Below, piece after piece: positions 54,535 to 62,163 of a stretch of DNA of 64,000 nt. Origin of the DNA: CAVXNB01 sp963763085 (GTDB lineage: Bacteria > Actinomycetota > Acidimicrobiia > Acidimicrobiales > Bog-793); NCBI GenBank assembly GCA_963763085.1, contig CAVXNB010000001.1, positions 806,001-870,000 of the forward strand, in the 5' to 3' direction. Within the stretch, counting starts at the first letter, position 1; every line of letters begins with the position of its first letter. The notes beneath the pieces are model-generated. The model ran no database searches, was not told the origin of the DNA, and was given only the letters and a program-made list of their open reading frames with translations. Position numbers and translations under genes: made by a program.

Positions 54535-54786
54535 TTGGTCGGGGTCGGAGGTGGGGAGATCGTGGCATCACCTGAAGCGCTGCAAATGGGTTCTCGGCTC
54601 GACGAGCACCATGCCCCGGAGACCAACGGAGAGATGTCCGTCTGCCGCCGCTGCGGTGCTCGGACTGATAGTCCGAAGGGGCGTCACCTTCCGGATGAGC
54701 GACAACTGGACCGTGCGCTGCGATGGCTTGATGCGCAGTCGCTCAGCGGGGGAATCGACCGCGCGAGGAGTCGGCGTAACACCTGA
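54535..54786 (+). CDS. Small protein with possible zinc-knuckle
   Basis: An 83-residue frame from GTG 54535. It has a CRRCGARTDSPKG motif (one C-x2-C pair), then LPDERQLDRALRWLDAQS, which looks like a compact helix. The composition is protein-like and the internal ATG at MSVCRRCG could also start it. No family recognised. It lies in the accessory region beside other Cys-bearing small ORFs. Confidence 0.35.
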   Translation: MVGVGGGEIVASPEALQMGSRLDEHHAPETNGEMSVCRRCGARTDSPKGRHLPDERQLDRALRWLDAQSLSGGIDRARSRRNT

Positions 54787-54965
54787 TCCTCGTGCCCCCT
54801 CCCCTCGAGACCGTTTCTCAGGCGCATGCTGTCGCTTTTGGGGTCGCTCACTCCTAGTTCGTCGTCCTTACTCGGCGCTAAAGTAATACGCGTGGCAGCT
54901 TCGTTCGCATGATGCTCGCCGGGTCGTTGGGGGTCTACGTGCCAGTGCGGTGGTGATCGACCGGC

Positions 54966-55112
54966 ATGGGGACCATCGCGACAGCGAATGGCGCTGTGGC
55001 GCCGGTCGTGATCCTCAAATCGCGCCCCGACCCGAAGGACTGTCGCCACCCGATCGACCGTCGGATCCGGATCGGGAAGATGTGCGGCCCGTGCGGGAAG
55101 GACCCGGTATGA
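54966..55112 (+). CDS. Possible 48-residue Cys-containing protein
   Basis: ATG 54966 opens a short frame ending in KSRPDPKDCRHPIDRRIRIG and KMCGPCGKDPV. The C-x2-C near the end plus Cys-His earlier could bind zinc. Too short for confident assignment, but codon composition is typical of the host. Confidence 0.3.
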   Translation: MGTIATANGAVAPVVILKSRPDPKDCRHPIDRRIRIGKMCGPCGKDPV

Positions 55113-55139
55113 GGAGGCTGACCTCGCGACTCCGACTTT

Positions 55140-55241
55140 CAGCTCGCCATCGTGCAGTACTCGGATAGATCCAAGACGAACAAGTCGAAGGCGAGCGTGC
55201 TGAGCCATGAGGAGCAGCTCGCCATCGTGCAGTACTCGGAT
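55140..55241 (+). repeat. Direct repeat of 27 bp, 75 bp apart
   Basis: CAGCTCGCCATCGTGCAGTA plus CTCGGAT occurs at 55140-55166 and 55215-55241. It encodes QLAIVQYSD both times in the same frame, so the small helix-turn-helix ORF has a duplicated beginning. Confidence 0.9.
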
Positions 55242-55352
55242 GAGCACGGCGTGAAGGCGGCGGCCGACCATTTCGCCGTGTCCCAGCACCGCGTCTACGA
55301 CTGGCGGTCGGACCGGGCGGCCGCGACTGACGACGAGCGCCAGCCTGGATGA
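55152..55352 (+). CDS. Small helix-turn-helix protein, transposase-subunit-like
   Basis: A 66-residue frame (GTG 55152) with EEQLAIVQYSDEHGVKAAAD and HFAVSQHRVYDWRSD, the usual helix-turn-helix of IS3/IS630-type OrfA or Psq-like DNA-binding domains. No catalytic partner follows, so it is either a solitary regulator or a transposase remnant. Its first residues lie in the duplicated 27-bp segment, and the true start may be in either copy. Confidence 0.5.
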   Translation: MQYSDRSKTNKSKASVLSHEEQLAIVQYSDEHGVKAAADHFAVSQHRVYDWRSDRAAATDDERQPG

Positions 55353-55507
55353 GGCGTGGTCCTGCCGCCTCCGGCTGCTCAACGAGGAGGCGCCACGCCA
55401 GGGCTCCGCCGTCCGCCCTTGGTAGGCGCCCGCTGCCCTGGTGTTGTGTCGGTCCCTATGCCGCTTCTTTGCTTTCGAGGCATGCTGTGCTACTTGAGTG
55501 AAGCGTG

Positions 55508-55651
55508 TCATTCGGATCGTAGGTAAACCACGAGCCCCGGGTAGCCCGGAACCGGCCGCAAGTCCACATCCAACGCAAAACGAGTCAGGTTGGCGGCGAT
55601 TTCAGCGTGGTGGCGCTTGGGTTTGTCTTCCCGCTCACGCCTCCGCCCCAT
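55508..55651 (-). CDS. Possible 47-residue protein downstream of slipin gene
   Basis: ATG 55651 overlaps the end of the slipin gene in another frame. The product (KRHHAEIAANLTRFALDVDL, then RPVPGYPGLVVYLRSE) is protein-like and ends at a stop before a gene-free gap. No family recognised. Confidence 0.3.
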   Translation of the reverse strand: MGRRREREDKPKRHHAEIAANLTRFALDVDLRPVPGYPGLVVYLRSE

Positions 55652-56573
55652 TTTGAGGCGTCGTCTGCTCGATGGCCTCGACCGCTCGCTTGGCAACCGC
55701 CTGATCGCCGGGCGGCTGGCCTGCCTGCGGCAAAAGGTTGCGGAGCCCGTTGAGCAATCCGCCAAGCTCCATTGGCACGACGAGCTTCGTGGAAGGTGAC
55801 GAACCAACTTGCTTCAGCGTTTCTAGATACTGGAGCTGCATCGTGTTGCTATCGAGCCCCCGCGCCACGGTCAGAATCTTCTCCAGCGCCGCGGAAAGGC
55901 CCTCTGCCCGAAGAATGGCCGACTGCCGTTCCCCTTCTGCCGCAAGGATGGAAGCCTGCTTCGTCCCCTCGGCGAGGGTAACCGCTGCCTGCTTTTGACC
56001 CTCAGCCTCGGTCACCGCGGCGCGGCGGGTGCGCTCTGCAGACATCTGGCGAGTCATTGCTTCCAGGACTCCCGGAGGCGGATTCACTTCCCGGACCTCG
56101 ACGGTGGTGACCTTCACGCCCCAGCGCTCGGTCACCTCGTCCAGACGAACACGCAGAGAGGCATTCATGTCCTCGCGCTTGGAGAGAACGTCGTCGAGCG
56201 ACATGTCACCGACGACGCTGCGCAGGGTTGTCGCAGCGACGTTCTGCGCCGCCCCAGCGAAGTTCAGGACGCGCAGCACCGACATCGAAGGATCGACCAC
56301 CTTGTAGAAGATGATGAAGTCGATCGAGATCGAAGCGTTGTCCTTGGTGATGGCCGTCTGGTGAGGAATCTCGAGAAAGTTCTCCCGCAGGTCCACCAAG
56401 GTCGTACGGTCGGTAACAGGATTGATGATGACAAAGCCAGGCCCTCGAGTCCCGATCGCCCGTCCGAGCCGAAAGAGCACGATCCGCTGGTACTCCCTAA
56501 TGATCTTCACCGAGCGTCCAAGCGCGATGAGGATGAAAAGGACGATCACTCCGACGACGATGCCGATGATCAC
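55635..56573 (-). CDS. SPFH/band-7 membrane protein (slipin type)
   Basis: A 312-residue stomatin-like protein. One N-terminal membrane helix (MIIGIVVGVIVLFILIALGR) precedes the SPFH domain (EYQRIVLFRLGRAIGTRGPG, TKDNASISIDFIIFYKV). A long Ala/Glu/Gln-rich coiled coil follows (TRRAAVTEAEGQKQAAVTLA). Slipins paired with NfeD are widespread and act in membrane microdomain organisation. Start GTG 56573 overlaps the last base of the nfeD stop. Confidence 0.92.
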   Translation of the reverse strand: MIIGIVVGVIVLFILIALGRSVKIIREYQRIVLFRLGRAIGTRGPGFVIINPVTDRTTLVDLRENFLEIPHQTAITKDNASISIDFIIFYKVVDPSMSVLRVLNFAGAAQNVAATTLRSVVGDMSLDDVLSKREDMNASLRVRLDEVTERWGVKVTTVEVREVNPPPGVLEAMTRQMSAERTRRAAVTEAEGQKQAAVTLAEGTKQASILAAEGERQSAILRAEGLSAALEKILTVARGLDSNTMQLQYLETLKQVGSSPSTKLVVPMELGGLLNGLRNLLPQAGQPPGDQAVAKRAVEAIEQTTPQNGAEA

Positions 56574-57130
56574 TAGAGCTGGCCTTCGTCTTCAGCCTCG
56601 CTCAAAGTCCACAGTGAACGATCCTGGCGCGGTCCGACTGCCGGGCGGGAAGCCTCAGCTTCGAGCTCAACATCTCTGACCTCGGGTACGGTCTTCTCAC
56701 CCCAGACCTCGAGTCGAATCCCGTCGACGCGAAGGACTTGCACTGGGGTTCCCGACCGTACAGTCCCGTTCGTTGCGACCGCCGACCAGTTCTCCCCGTT
56801 CACCCGAACGATCCCGCTTGGGCTGAGGTCATTAACGGCGACGCCGTCAGCCGCCACCGGCGAGATCAGATGGCGCCCCTCGATGACGATCCCTCTGGTC
56901 GAGAGACCTTTCCAGGCCAGGACGCCGACGCCGACCGAGACCACGACGTCTGCGGTGAGCAGCGTCCAGAGAACCGGAGCGGATTGGCCGTCGACCAGCA
57001 TAAAGACAAGCCATGCTGCGGCGAGGACGCCAAGTGCGCCTGCTAGTACATGGGCATGGGCACCCAGGTGGAATCCAATCGCCGACACAAGTACAACGAA
57101 ACCGACCAGCAGTCCTGCGATCATCCACAT
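56573..57130 (-). CDS. NfeD-like membrane protein
   Basis: A 185-residue protein with four membrane helices (from MWMIAGLLVGFVVLV) and a C-terminal OB-fold NfeD domain: GVAVNDLSPSGIVRVNGENW then GTPVQVLRVDGIRLEV. It lacks the N-terminal ClpP-like protease domain of long NfeD proteins. Start ATG 57130; an upstream ATG 57175 is also in frame. It directly precedes the slipin gene, the usual operon order. Confidence 0.9.
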   Translation of the reverse strand: MWMIAGLLVGFVVLVSAIGFHLGAHAHVLAGALGVLAAAWLVFMLVDGQSAPVLWTLLTADVVVSVGVGVLAWKGLSTRGIVIEGRHLISPVAADGVAVNDLSPSGIVRVNGENWSAVATNGTVRSGTPVQVLRVDGIRLEVWGEKTVPEVRDVELEAEASRPAVGPRQDRSLWTLSEAEDEGQL

Positions 57131-57392
57131 GGGCGCCTCCCTTCGCGGCTGCGCTACGAAGATGGTACTGGCCACGACCTCGATTGCCAGCCGCGAGTGA
57201 CGTCGCGTGACGCTTCAAGTGTCGGGTAATTTCGGCTCGCTGTCGCCGGGCGGGGTCTGGTATGCCAGGGTGTGCCTCTACGCCGTCACGGTCATGGGGC
57301 AGGAAATGCCGCCGTCGGCATTTTCTCACTCATAGGCGTCTTCGGTCGACAGCCACAAATGAGCGATGCACGCGCGGCGGAAGGGTGAGCGC

Positions 57393-57824
57393 TTAGCTTC
57401 GTCGTCGAGTCCAGTCGTCGGCATGAGGATGCGTAGTCACGTGTCCACTGAGCTTTTGGAAGAGCCATTCGATCCAGACGTCGCGGGCACCGCCACCATC
57501 GGTAAGCCTCCCTTTAATGGCGCCGACAGCAGTGGCGACTAGGGGCTCTTCAGTCTCCTTCTCGGAAACGTTCGGTCTGGGAGGAGTCATCTCCCCAAAG
57601 CCGCAGACAGGCAGATCCAGAGCACCGCTGATCGCGGCCGCTCGGAGCGCTGCGACATGGCGCGTGGCGAGGTCAATGGTGGCCGACGCCAGATCCGGTA
57701 CTGAGAGTTCCTTCAGCATCCGTCGAGCGATAATTCGCTCGACGTTGGCTTCAGATATCACGTCCGGGATCACAAACGCTCGGCGGATCGTCTCTGACCA
57801 GAGTTTCTCTTCACCGGGAGTCAT
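57393..57824 (-). CDS. Hypothetical protein
   Basis: A 143-residue frame from ATG 57824 (MTPGEEKLWSETIRRAFVIP) with protein-like composition: helical segments NVERIIARRMLKELSVPDLA and AAAISGALDLPVCGFGEMTP. No family recognised and no membrane helix. It stands alone between nfeD and a gene-poor stretch. Confidence 0.5.
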   Translation of the reverse strand: MTPGEEKLWSETIRRAFVIPDVISEANVERIIARRMLKELSVPDLASATIDLATRHVAALRAAAISGALDLPVCGFGEMTPPRPNVSEKETEEPLVATAVGAIKGRLTDGGGARDVWIEWLFQKLSGHVTTHPHADDWTRRRS

Positions 57825-58155
57825 GCTCGCAGGCTACGGCTTGTCAGCGGTTGTCCGCGGGACATCGCAAACAGGACAAACGACGATGGCAGGTGACGGG
57901 AGAAGCCCCAGGTAACGTCGCAATTCCGCAGGTCACGCGAGTGCCTGGCCTACCTTCACAGGAGCAGGCGGGCGTTTCAGGGCCAACCGGCGTGACAGTG
58001 CCGGCTATGGTGGGCGGTTGCGCCGGTGCCACGGGCTGTCCGCCCAGCACGATTAGCATTAGCGGCGACCGCCCACAAGGCGATGTTGCTAACGGCTGCA
58101 GCCGACCGGGGGGCGGCCCGGGGGGCTCGTGCTCAAGTCGTGTGGCGTGGCTATC
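57825..58155. other. Intergenic stretch without recognisable gene
   Basis: No credible coding frame. It includes GGGCGTTTCAGGGCCAAC (57970-57987), whose reverse complement recurs at 63948-63965. Confidence 0.4.
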
Positions 58156-58443
58156 TCACGTTAGGAGCAGCCAGCACGACACAGTTCGACGATACGAACC
58201 ATGGCATTCTGCTCGGCTTCGATCCCAGCGCCGTGGCGCTCGCGCATAGCTTGCTCCCTCCGCCCGCCATGCCAGGATCCGCCGTTCGAGCGGCCGAAGG
58301 ATCTTTGGGGGAGCCGGCGGGTGCGCCACAATACGAACACGCGCGCTCAGCTCGAGGATCTGCTTCACGCTCGGTGGACTGCGACGCAACCGCCAAGCCA
58401 CCTCGGCTGGGTCGACTCCGCTGGCTACGAGTCGCCGCACCAC
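58156..58443 (-). CDS. Small helix-turn-helix-like protein
   Basis: A 95-residue frame. VRRLVASGVDPAEVAWRLRR and SPPSVKQILELSA look like one helix-turn-helix, and LRPLERRILAWRAEGASYA like the start of a second sigma-4-type unit. After that the sequence turns unlikely (RAPRRWDRSRAECHG), hinting at a frame break near 58250. Possible DNA-binding protein or its remnant. Confidence 0.4.
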   Translation of the reverse strand: MVRRLVASGVDPAEVAWRLRRSPPSVKQILELSARVRIVAHPPAPPKILRPLERRILAWRAEGASYARAPRRWDRSRAECHGSYRRTVSCWLLLT

Positions 58444-58722
58444 CCGTTCGATAGGGCTGCTTCGTCACTCGGTAGGCCGAACTTGCCGAAAACGCTGGGA
58501 TAACCCGGCATGGGGAAGGGGACGGGACGTTGCTTGTGTTTGCGACCGCGTCGAGGTGATGGTGCGTGTCGACGGCATGGGTCCACTGAATGGTGACCCG
58601 CACCCCGATCGCCACGGCTGAATATACCCCGATGGATCGGTGCAGCCTTGAGCGGATCGGCCGGAGCGGCGGGCTCCCGGTGACGTCTCCGACCGGGGGC
58701 GTAGCCGTCGGCCTCGAGTCCT

Positions 58723-59286
58723 TCAGCGCCCCACTCTCCTACCGCCCCCTCGGCTCGTCCTTCGATCTTGGGCGATCGGAAAAGGCCTGGATTTTCTCCT
58801 ACCGAACAAAGCGCGATCGGGCTTGAGATGTCCGGTACGTGGAGTCTCTCGCCTGCAGCAGACACATTGAAATTCGGCTGAGGCGCGCTGGAATCGCCGG
58901 CCGCTGACGAACGTGGAAGTGATTCGGACGATCCGATCGGCGGCTCCGTCGACTGCCCAAGACTCCACGGTCAGCTGTCGAGCCCGATGCAGCTCCGCCG
59001 GTTCGGTGACGACTCTCGATACGCCTTGGACAAGGACGCTCCACCCGCTTCGACCGTCAGGCTCATAGCCGTCAGCTTCGAAGGCGAGCACTGCGCCCGC
59101 GACGGCTGCGTGGAACTTTGTGCCCTCCACGGTGCGAAACACGACCTCTCCGTCCAAAAGGGCGAAGTTGACGGGAAACACAGCCGGCATCGCTCTGACA
59201 CTGAGGCCGACTCGTCCGACGGGCACGCCTGCCAGCAGGCGCAGGCATTCGTCAGGAGACAACTCGCTCAGCTTCGGGCTTGCCAT
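58723..59286 (-). CDS. Flavin-binding split-barrel (pyridoxamine-phosphate-oxidase-like) protein
   Basis: A 187-residue frame whose first 135 residues match the Pyridox_ox_2-like family: LSELSPDECLRLLAGVPVGR, PAVFPVNFALLDGEVVFRT, GTKFHAAVAGAVLAFEADGY and GWSVLVQGVSRVV, ending near RIVRITSTFVSGRRF. These bind FMN or F420. The remaining 50 residues are basic and unlike the family, so the natural end may be lost by a frame shift near 58880. Start ATG 59286. Confidence 0.75.
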   Translation of the reverse strand: MASPKLSELSPDECLRLLAGVPVGRVGLSVRAMPAVFPVNFALLDGEVVFRTVEGTKFHAAVAGAVLAFEADGYEPDGRSGWSVLVQGVSRVVTEPAELHRARQLTVESWAVDGAADRIVRITSTFVSGRRFQRASAEFQCVCCRRETPRTGHLKPDRALFGRRKSRPFPIAQDRRTSRGGGRRVGR

Positions 59287-59435
59287 CCATTTACGATGCC
59301 GACAGCCTGTGACCGCGGCTAGGGCCGAAAGTCACTTTGACGCTGATCATGAACCGGTTCGATCCGGTGCCTCCTGTGGCCCCAGCCAGCCCCAAGCTGT
59401 CGGCGGACAACTGCCAGACGGGCGTACCCTCGAGC

Positions 59436-59891
59436 ATGACCGAAAGAGACGTTCGGGAATGGCTTGAGACCCACGACGCGTTCATCGACGAGCTCGAGGC
59501 CCTCGATCTCGAAATCGGCAGGCTGGGCGGGAAAGCACTCGAGGCGGTCGCGGCTTTAAGAGCTGCCGCGGAGCAGCTGCTCGTTGCTTCGGCGCGAGGG
59601 CAGAGTTTGCCGCTCATCCCGGACGCCGACTCCAGTTCGCACCTGGTAGCGGGATTCGCCCGATACACAGATGCCGCCGAAATGATCATCGGGGTGTGCG
59701 ACCGTACCCACGCCGAGGTTGAGAGATCGGCTCCCACCCTGGAGGCGGGCACCGAGGAGTTCTTACGGGCGGCGGCCGCGGTAAGGCGCGCGACCGGCCG
59801 AGCGACCGATCCCGACAACCCCTACTCGTACGGACGCGGCGCGCCTCGCCCGCAACACAGCTGGTCTCATCTCAGAGAATCGTCATCGTAA
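59436..59891 (+). CDS. Hypothetical helical protein
   Basis: A 151-residue frame from ATG 59436 (MTERDVREWLETHDAFIDEL), rich in Ala/Glu helices (IGRLGGKALEAVAALRAAAE, TEEFLRAAAAVRRATGRA). No membrane segment or known domain. A longer form from 59337 exists but overlaps the upstream region of the divergent flavoprotein gene. Confidence 0.5.
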   Translation: MTERDVREWLETHDAFIDELEALDLEIGRLGGKALEAVAALRAAAEQLLVASARGQSLPLIPDADSSSHLVAGFARYTDAAEMIIGVCDRTHAEVERSAPTLEAGTEEFLRAAAAVRRATGRATDPDNPYSYGRGAPRPQHSWSHLRESSS

Positions 59892-60397
59892 TTTGCCGTA
59901 CCACGCGGCAACGCTCCGGCCCCGTACGCGCAGAGCTGCTGAGTCCCATTCGGTTACAAAAAGTGACCGCGCGGTCACCAGGGTGGTAAGGGTACGGTGG
60001 CAGCAGCCTCCTTGATAGGTGGTGATGCTCGCCTTGCCTTCCGATGCCGATTGGCCCCGAGCGACGACAAGCCGAGCTCCGCGAACGGGGCCCTTCCGCT
60101 TTCCCGGTTTGTCCTCCGAGGCGTTCCCGACGCCCTGAGACCGGGGGAACGCTGAGCGGGCCTATCGGCTTAGACGAGCCTCAGAATATCCTCTCAACCA
60201 CGTGACGCGGCGGCGTTGCTGTCACGACGTGAATTCGGGGGTGTCTTCCTTATGCGCCTGAGATGGCCGACGAGCAGGTCGAACCATCATGCAGGTGAGT
60301 GCCATCCGAGCGATCCCCTGGGTCTCTTGGCTCAATTCCGAGCTCTCGACTCACCCGGTGACGTAGGTCGGGTCGTCATAGTTGCCACAATGTCGTG
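59892..60397. other. Intergenic stretch with a perfect 16-bp palindrome
   Basis: About 500 bp without a credible gene. GTGACCGCGCGGTCAC (59963-59978) is a perfect palindrome of the type bound by TetR or similar dimers, but no regulator gene is next to it. The following region leads to the prenyltransferase start. Confidence 0.45.
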
Positions 60398-61176
60398 ATG
60401 GCATGGTCCGCCCCGCTGTACCGGGTCTACGAGCGGCGCCTGTTCAGTTCTCTTCGGCCGGACAGCTTGCCCTCCCACGTCGGGGTGATCCTCGACGGCC
60501 ACCGTCGCTTCGCTCGTGCGGAGGGCCTTTCCGACTACAGCACCAGCTACCGCAGCGGCATGGCCAAGCTGAGCGAGCTCCTTTCATGGAGCGCCCAGTT
60601 GCGTCTCCCGGCGGTGACCGCCTGGGTCCTTTCGACCGATAACTTGCGCAGGCCTCGCGAGGAGCTGGACCCGTACTTCGAGGTATTGATCGAGCTTCTC
60701 GAGGACCTGCCTCGGCTCGCGAACCGCCTCGGATTCTCGGTACGGGTCATCGGCAGCTCGGAACTTCTCCCTGAGCGCCTCTCCGAGGCGGTTGCGCGAG
60801 CCCAAGCGGCCAGGCCGAGCTCTCCGCCCTCGTGGCACTTCAACCTGGCCCTCGGGTATGGGGGCCGTGACGAGATCGTGGACGCGTGCAAGTCCCTCGT
60901 CGCAAAGCTTGTGGCAGACGGCATCTCCGAGTCCGAGCTTGGCGACCACATCGATGCGGCTGGACTCTCGGCCCACCTCTACACCCCCGATCTACCTGAT
61001 CCCGATCTCGTGATCAGGACGAGCGGAGAAGAGCGCGACTGTCGGGGTTCTTGCTGTGGCAAGCGGCGTATGCCGAGTGTGTGTTCGTCGATCCATACTG
61101 GCCGGAGTTCCGCCGCGTTGATTTCTTGCGAGCTCTGCGAGATTTCGCACGAAGAGAGCGGCGCTTCGGTAGGTGA
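60398..61176 (+). CDS. cis-prenyltransferase (UppS/Z-FPP synthase-like), frameshifted
   Basis: A 259-codon enzyme that condenses isopentenyl diphosphate in cis to give a short or long polyprenyl diphosphate. The first motif is VILDGHRRFARAEGL (UppS usually DGNGRWA), then AWVLSTDNLRRP, NLALGYGGRDEIVDA and DPDLVIRTSGEE. After that the frame shifts. The continuation LSGFLLWQAAYAE, VDPYWPEFRRVDFLRAL ends at 61176 with the usual C-terminus. The extra CG at about 61036-61041 (or one missing base) explains it. The pattern is closest to actinobacterial short-chain Z-prenyl synthases, by recollection. Confidence 0.75.
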
Positions 61177-61206
61177 GAAGGCCGCATCGACTCCGGCCCG
61201 CAGGTC

Positions 61207-61299
61207 GACGTGGCGAACAGTTGCTACCGACCAAGCCGGCCGGCCTGTGCATCCAGCGTCGAGGATGCTGGCGATCTCACAGTAAGAGCGGGCGGCGTA
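61207..61299 (-). pseudogene. Possible serine-recombinase C-terminal remnant
   Basis: The minus-strand frame reads YAARSYCEIASILDAGCTG then RPAWSVATVRHV. This resembles the recombinase-domain pattern of large serine recombinases (S-x-x-x-I-A-x-x-L-x ... W-x-x-x-T-V-R). No catalytic domain accompanies it, so this is a weak call. Confidence 0.25.
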
Positions 61300-61379
61300 G
61301 GCGCAGCTCGACGATGCGCGTTGCCGACGTCGCGCACCCGAAGCGGCGGTATCGAACCGACCCCATCCTTGGCTTCGGC

Positions 61380-61748
61380 TCAGGCGATCCTTTGCCGATG
61401 GTAAAGAGCCCACCGAGGGCGCCTGGGCGTCGGTGCGGCAATGCTGGTGGGCTCGTCTTGTGCGCAAGCGAGACGCTTCTGCAAGCACGGATCGCAGATG
61501 TAGCTGCCCTCACGCAGCCAGGTCAGCCTTCTGCCGCCGCAGTGGGCGCACCGGCGGCCCAGGTAGGCGGTCCGCTCAACTGGCCATGGTCCACGGCCAA
61601 TGGCCAAGACTCCCAGTTGCTGTTGAGCCCGCGCGACGAGCTGCCAGCTCTGCGCGTCGTCTCCTTCGCCTGGAACAACGAGGTCCCAAGCCAAGAGGTC
61701 GCGCAGTAGCCCGTCGAAGGTGTCGATCGGGATCTCTTCTCCTCCCAT
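61380..61748 (-). CDS. Small zinc-ribbon-like protein
   Basis: A 122-residue frame starting at ATG 61748 with GAGGGAC just upstream. An N-terminal helical part (IDTFDGLLRDLLAWDLVVPG) is followed by RRCAHCGGRRLTWLREGSYI and CDPCLQKRLAC, two C-x2-C pairs typical of a zinc ribbon. Function unknown; it lies near the right end of the accessory region. Confidence 0.55.
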   Translation of the reverse strand: MGGEEIPIDTFDGLLRDLLAWDLVVPGEGDDAQSWQLVARAQQQLGVLAIGRGPWPVERTAYLGRRCAHCGGRRLTWLREGSYICDPCLQKRLACAQDEPTSIAAPTPRRPRWALYHRQRIA

Positions 61749-62163
61749 TGCTGTCCCTCTTTCCGTCACTACCAATGTGATCGTTCAGTGTGCATCAGTC
61801 GACACAAGTATCACGGTCAGGTTGCGCTCTGGAACGCCGTCGCGACGCCTCCTTCATGCATTGAGTGTGAACATGCTCGCCCGCCGGCCTGCTGCTTAAC
61901 CGGTCCGCGAATACCTGCCGGGTCGGTCACCGATAGGCAAGGCGGGTCGCCCAGGGACGCTCCGTACGCTGAGGTGTACGATCCAGTCAGGGTCCTTCGG
62001 AGGGACGCCCCGTTTGGCTAGGACGACCGCTCAGGTTGCCGCCCGGGTGCAAGCTTGACGCCTCTTCTGACCAGCTCACGGAGGAGAGGCACGTACGAGA
62101 TCGCTTCTCACCTGGAGTTTCGCGTGCCCCTGACCCCGGCTGGGACGAGTTTCAAGGAGTGAG
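61749..62163. other. Gap before GT4 copy B, with homologous leader
   Basis: No credible gene. At 62034-62051 GGTTGCCGCCCGGGTGCA repeats the sequence at 53407-53424. The last 60 bp resemble the leader of GT4 copy A (CTTCTCACCTGGAGTTTCGCG shared in part) and end in AAGGAGTGAG before the start. Confidence 0.6.
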
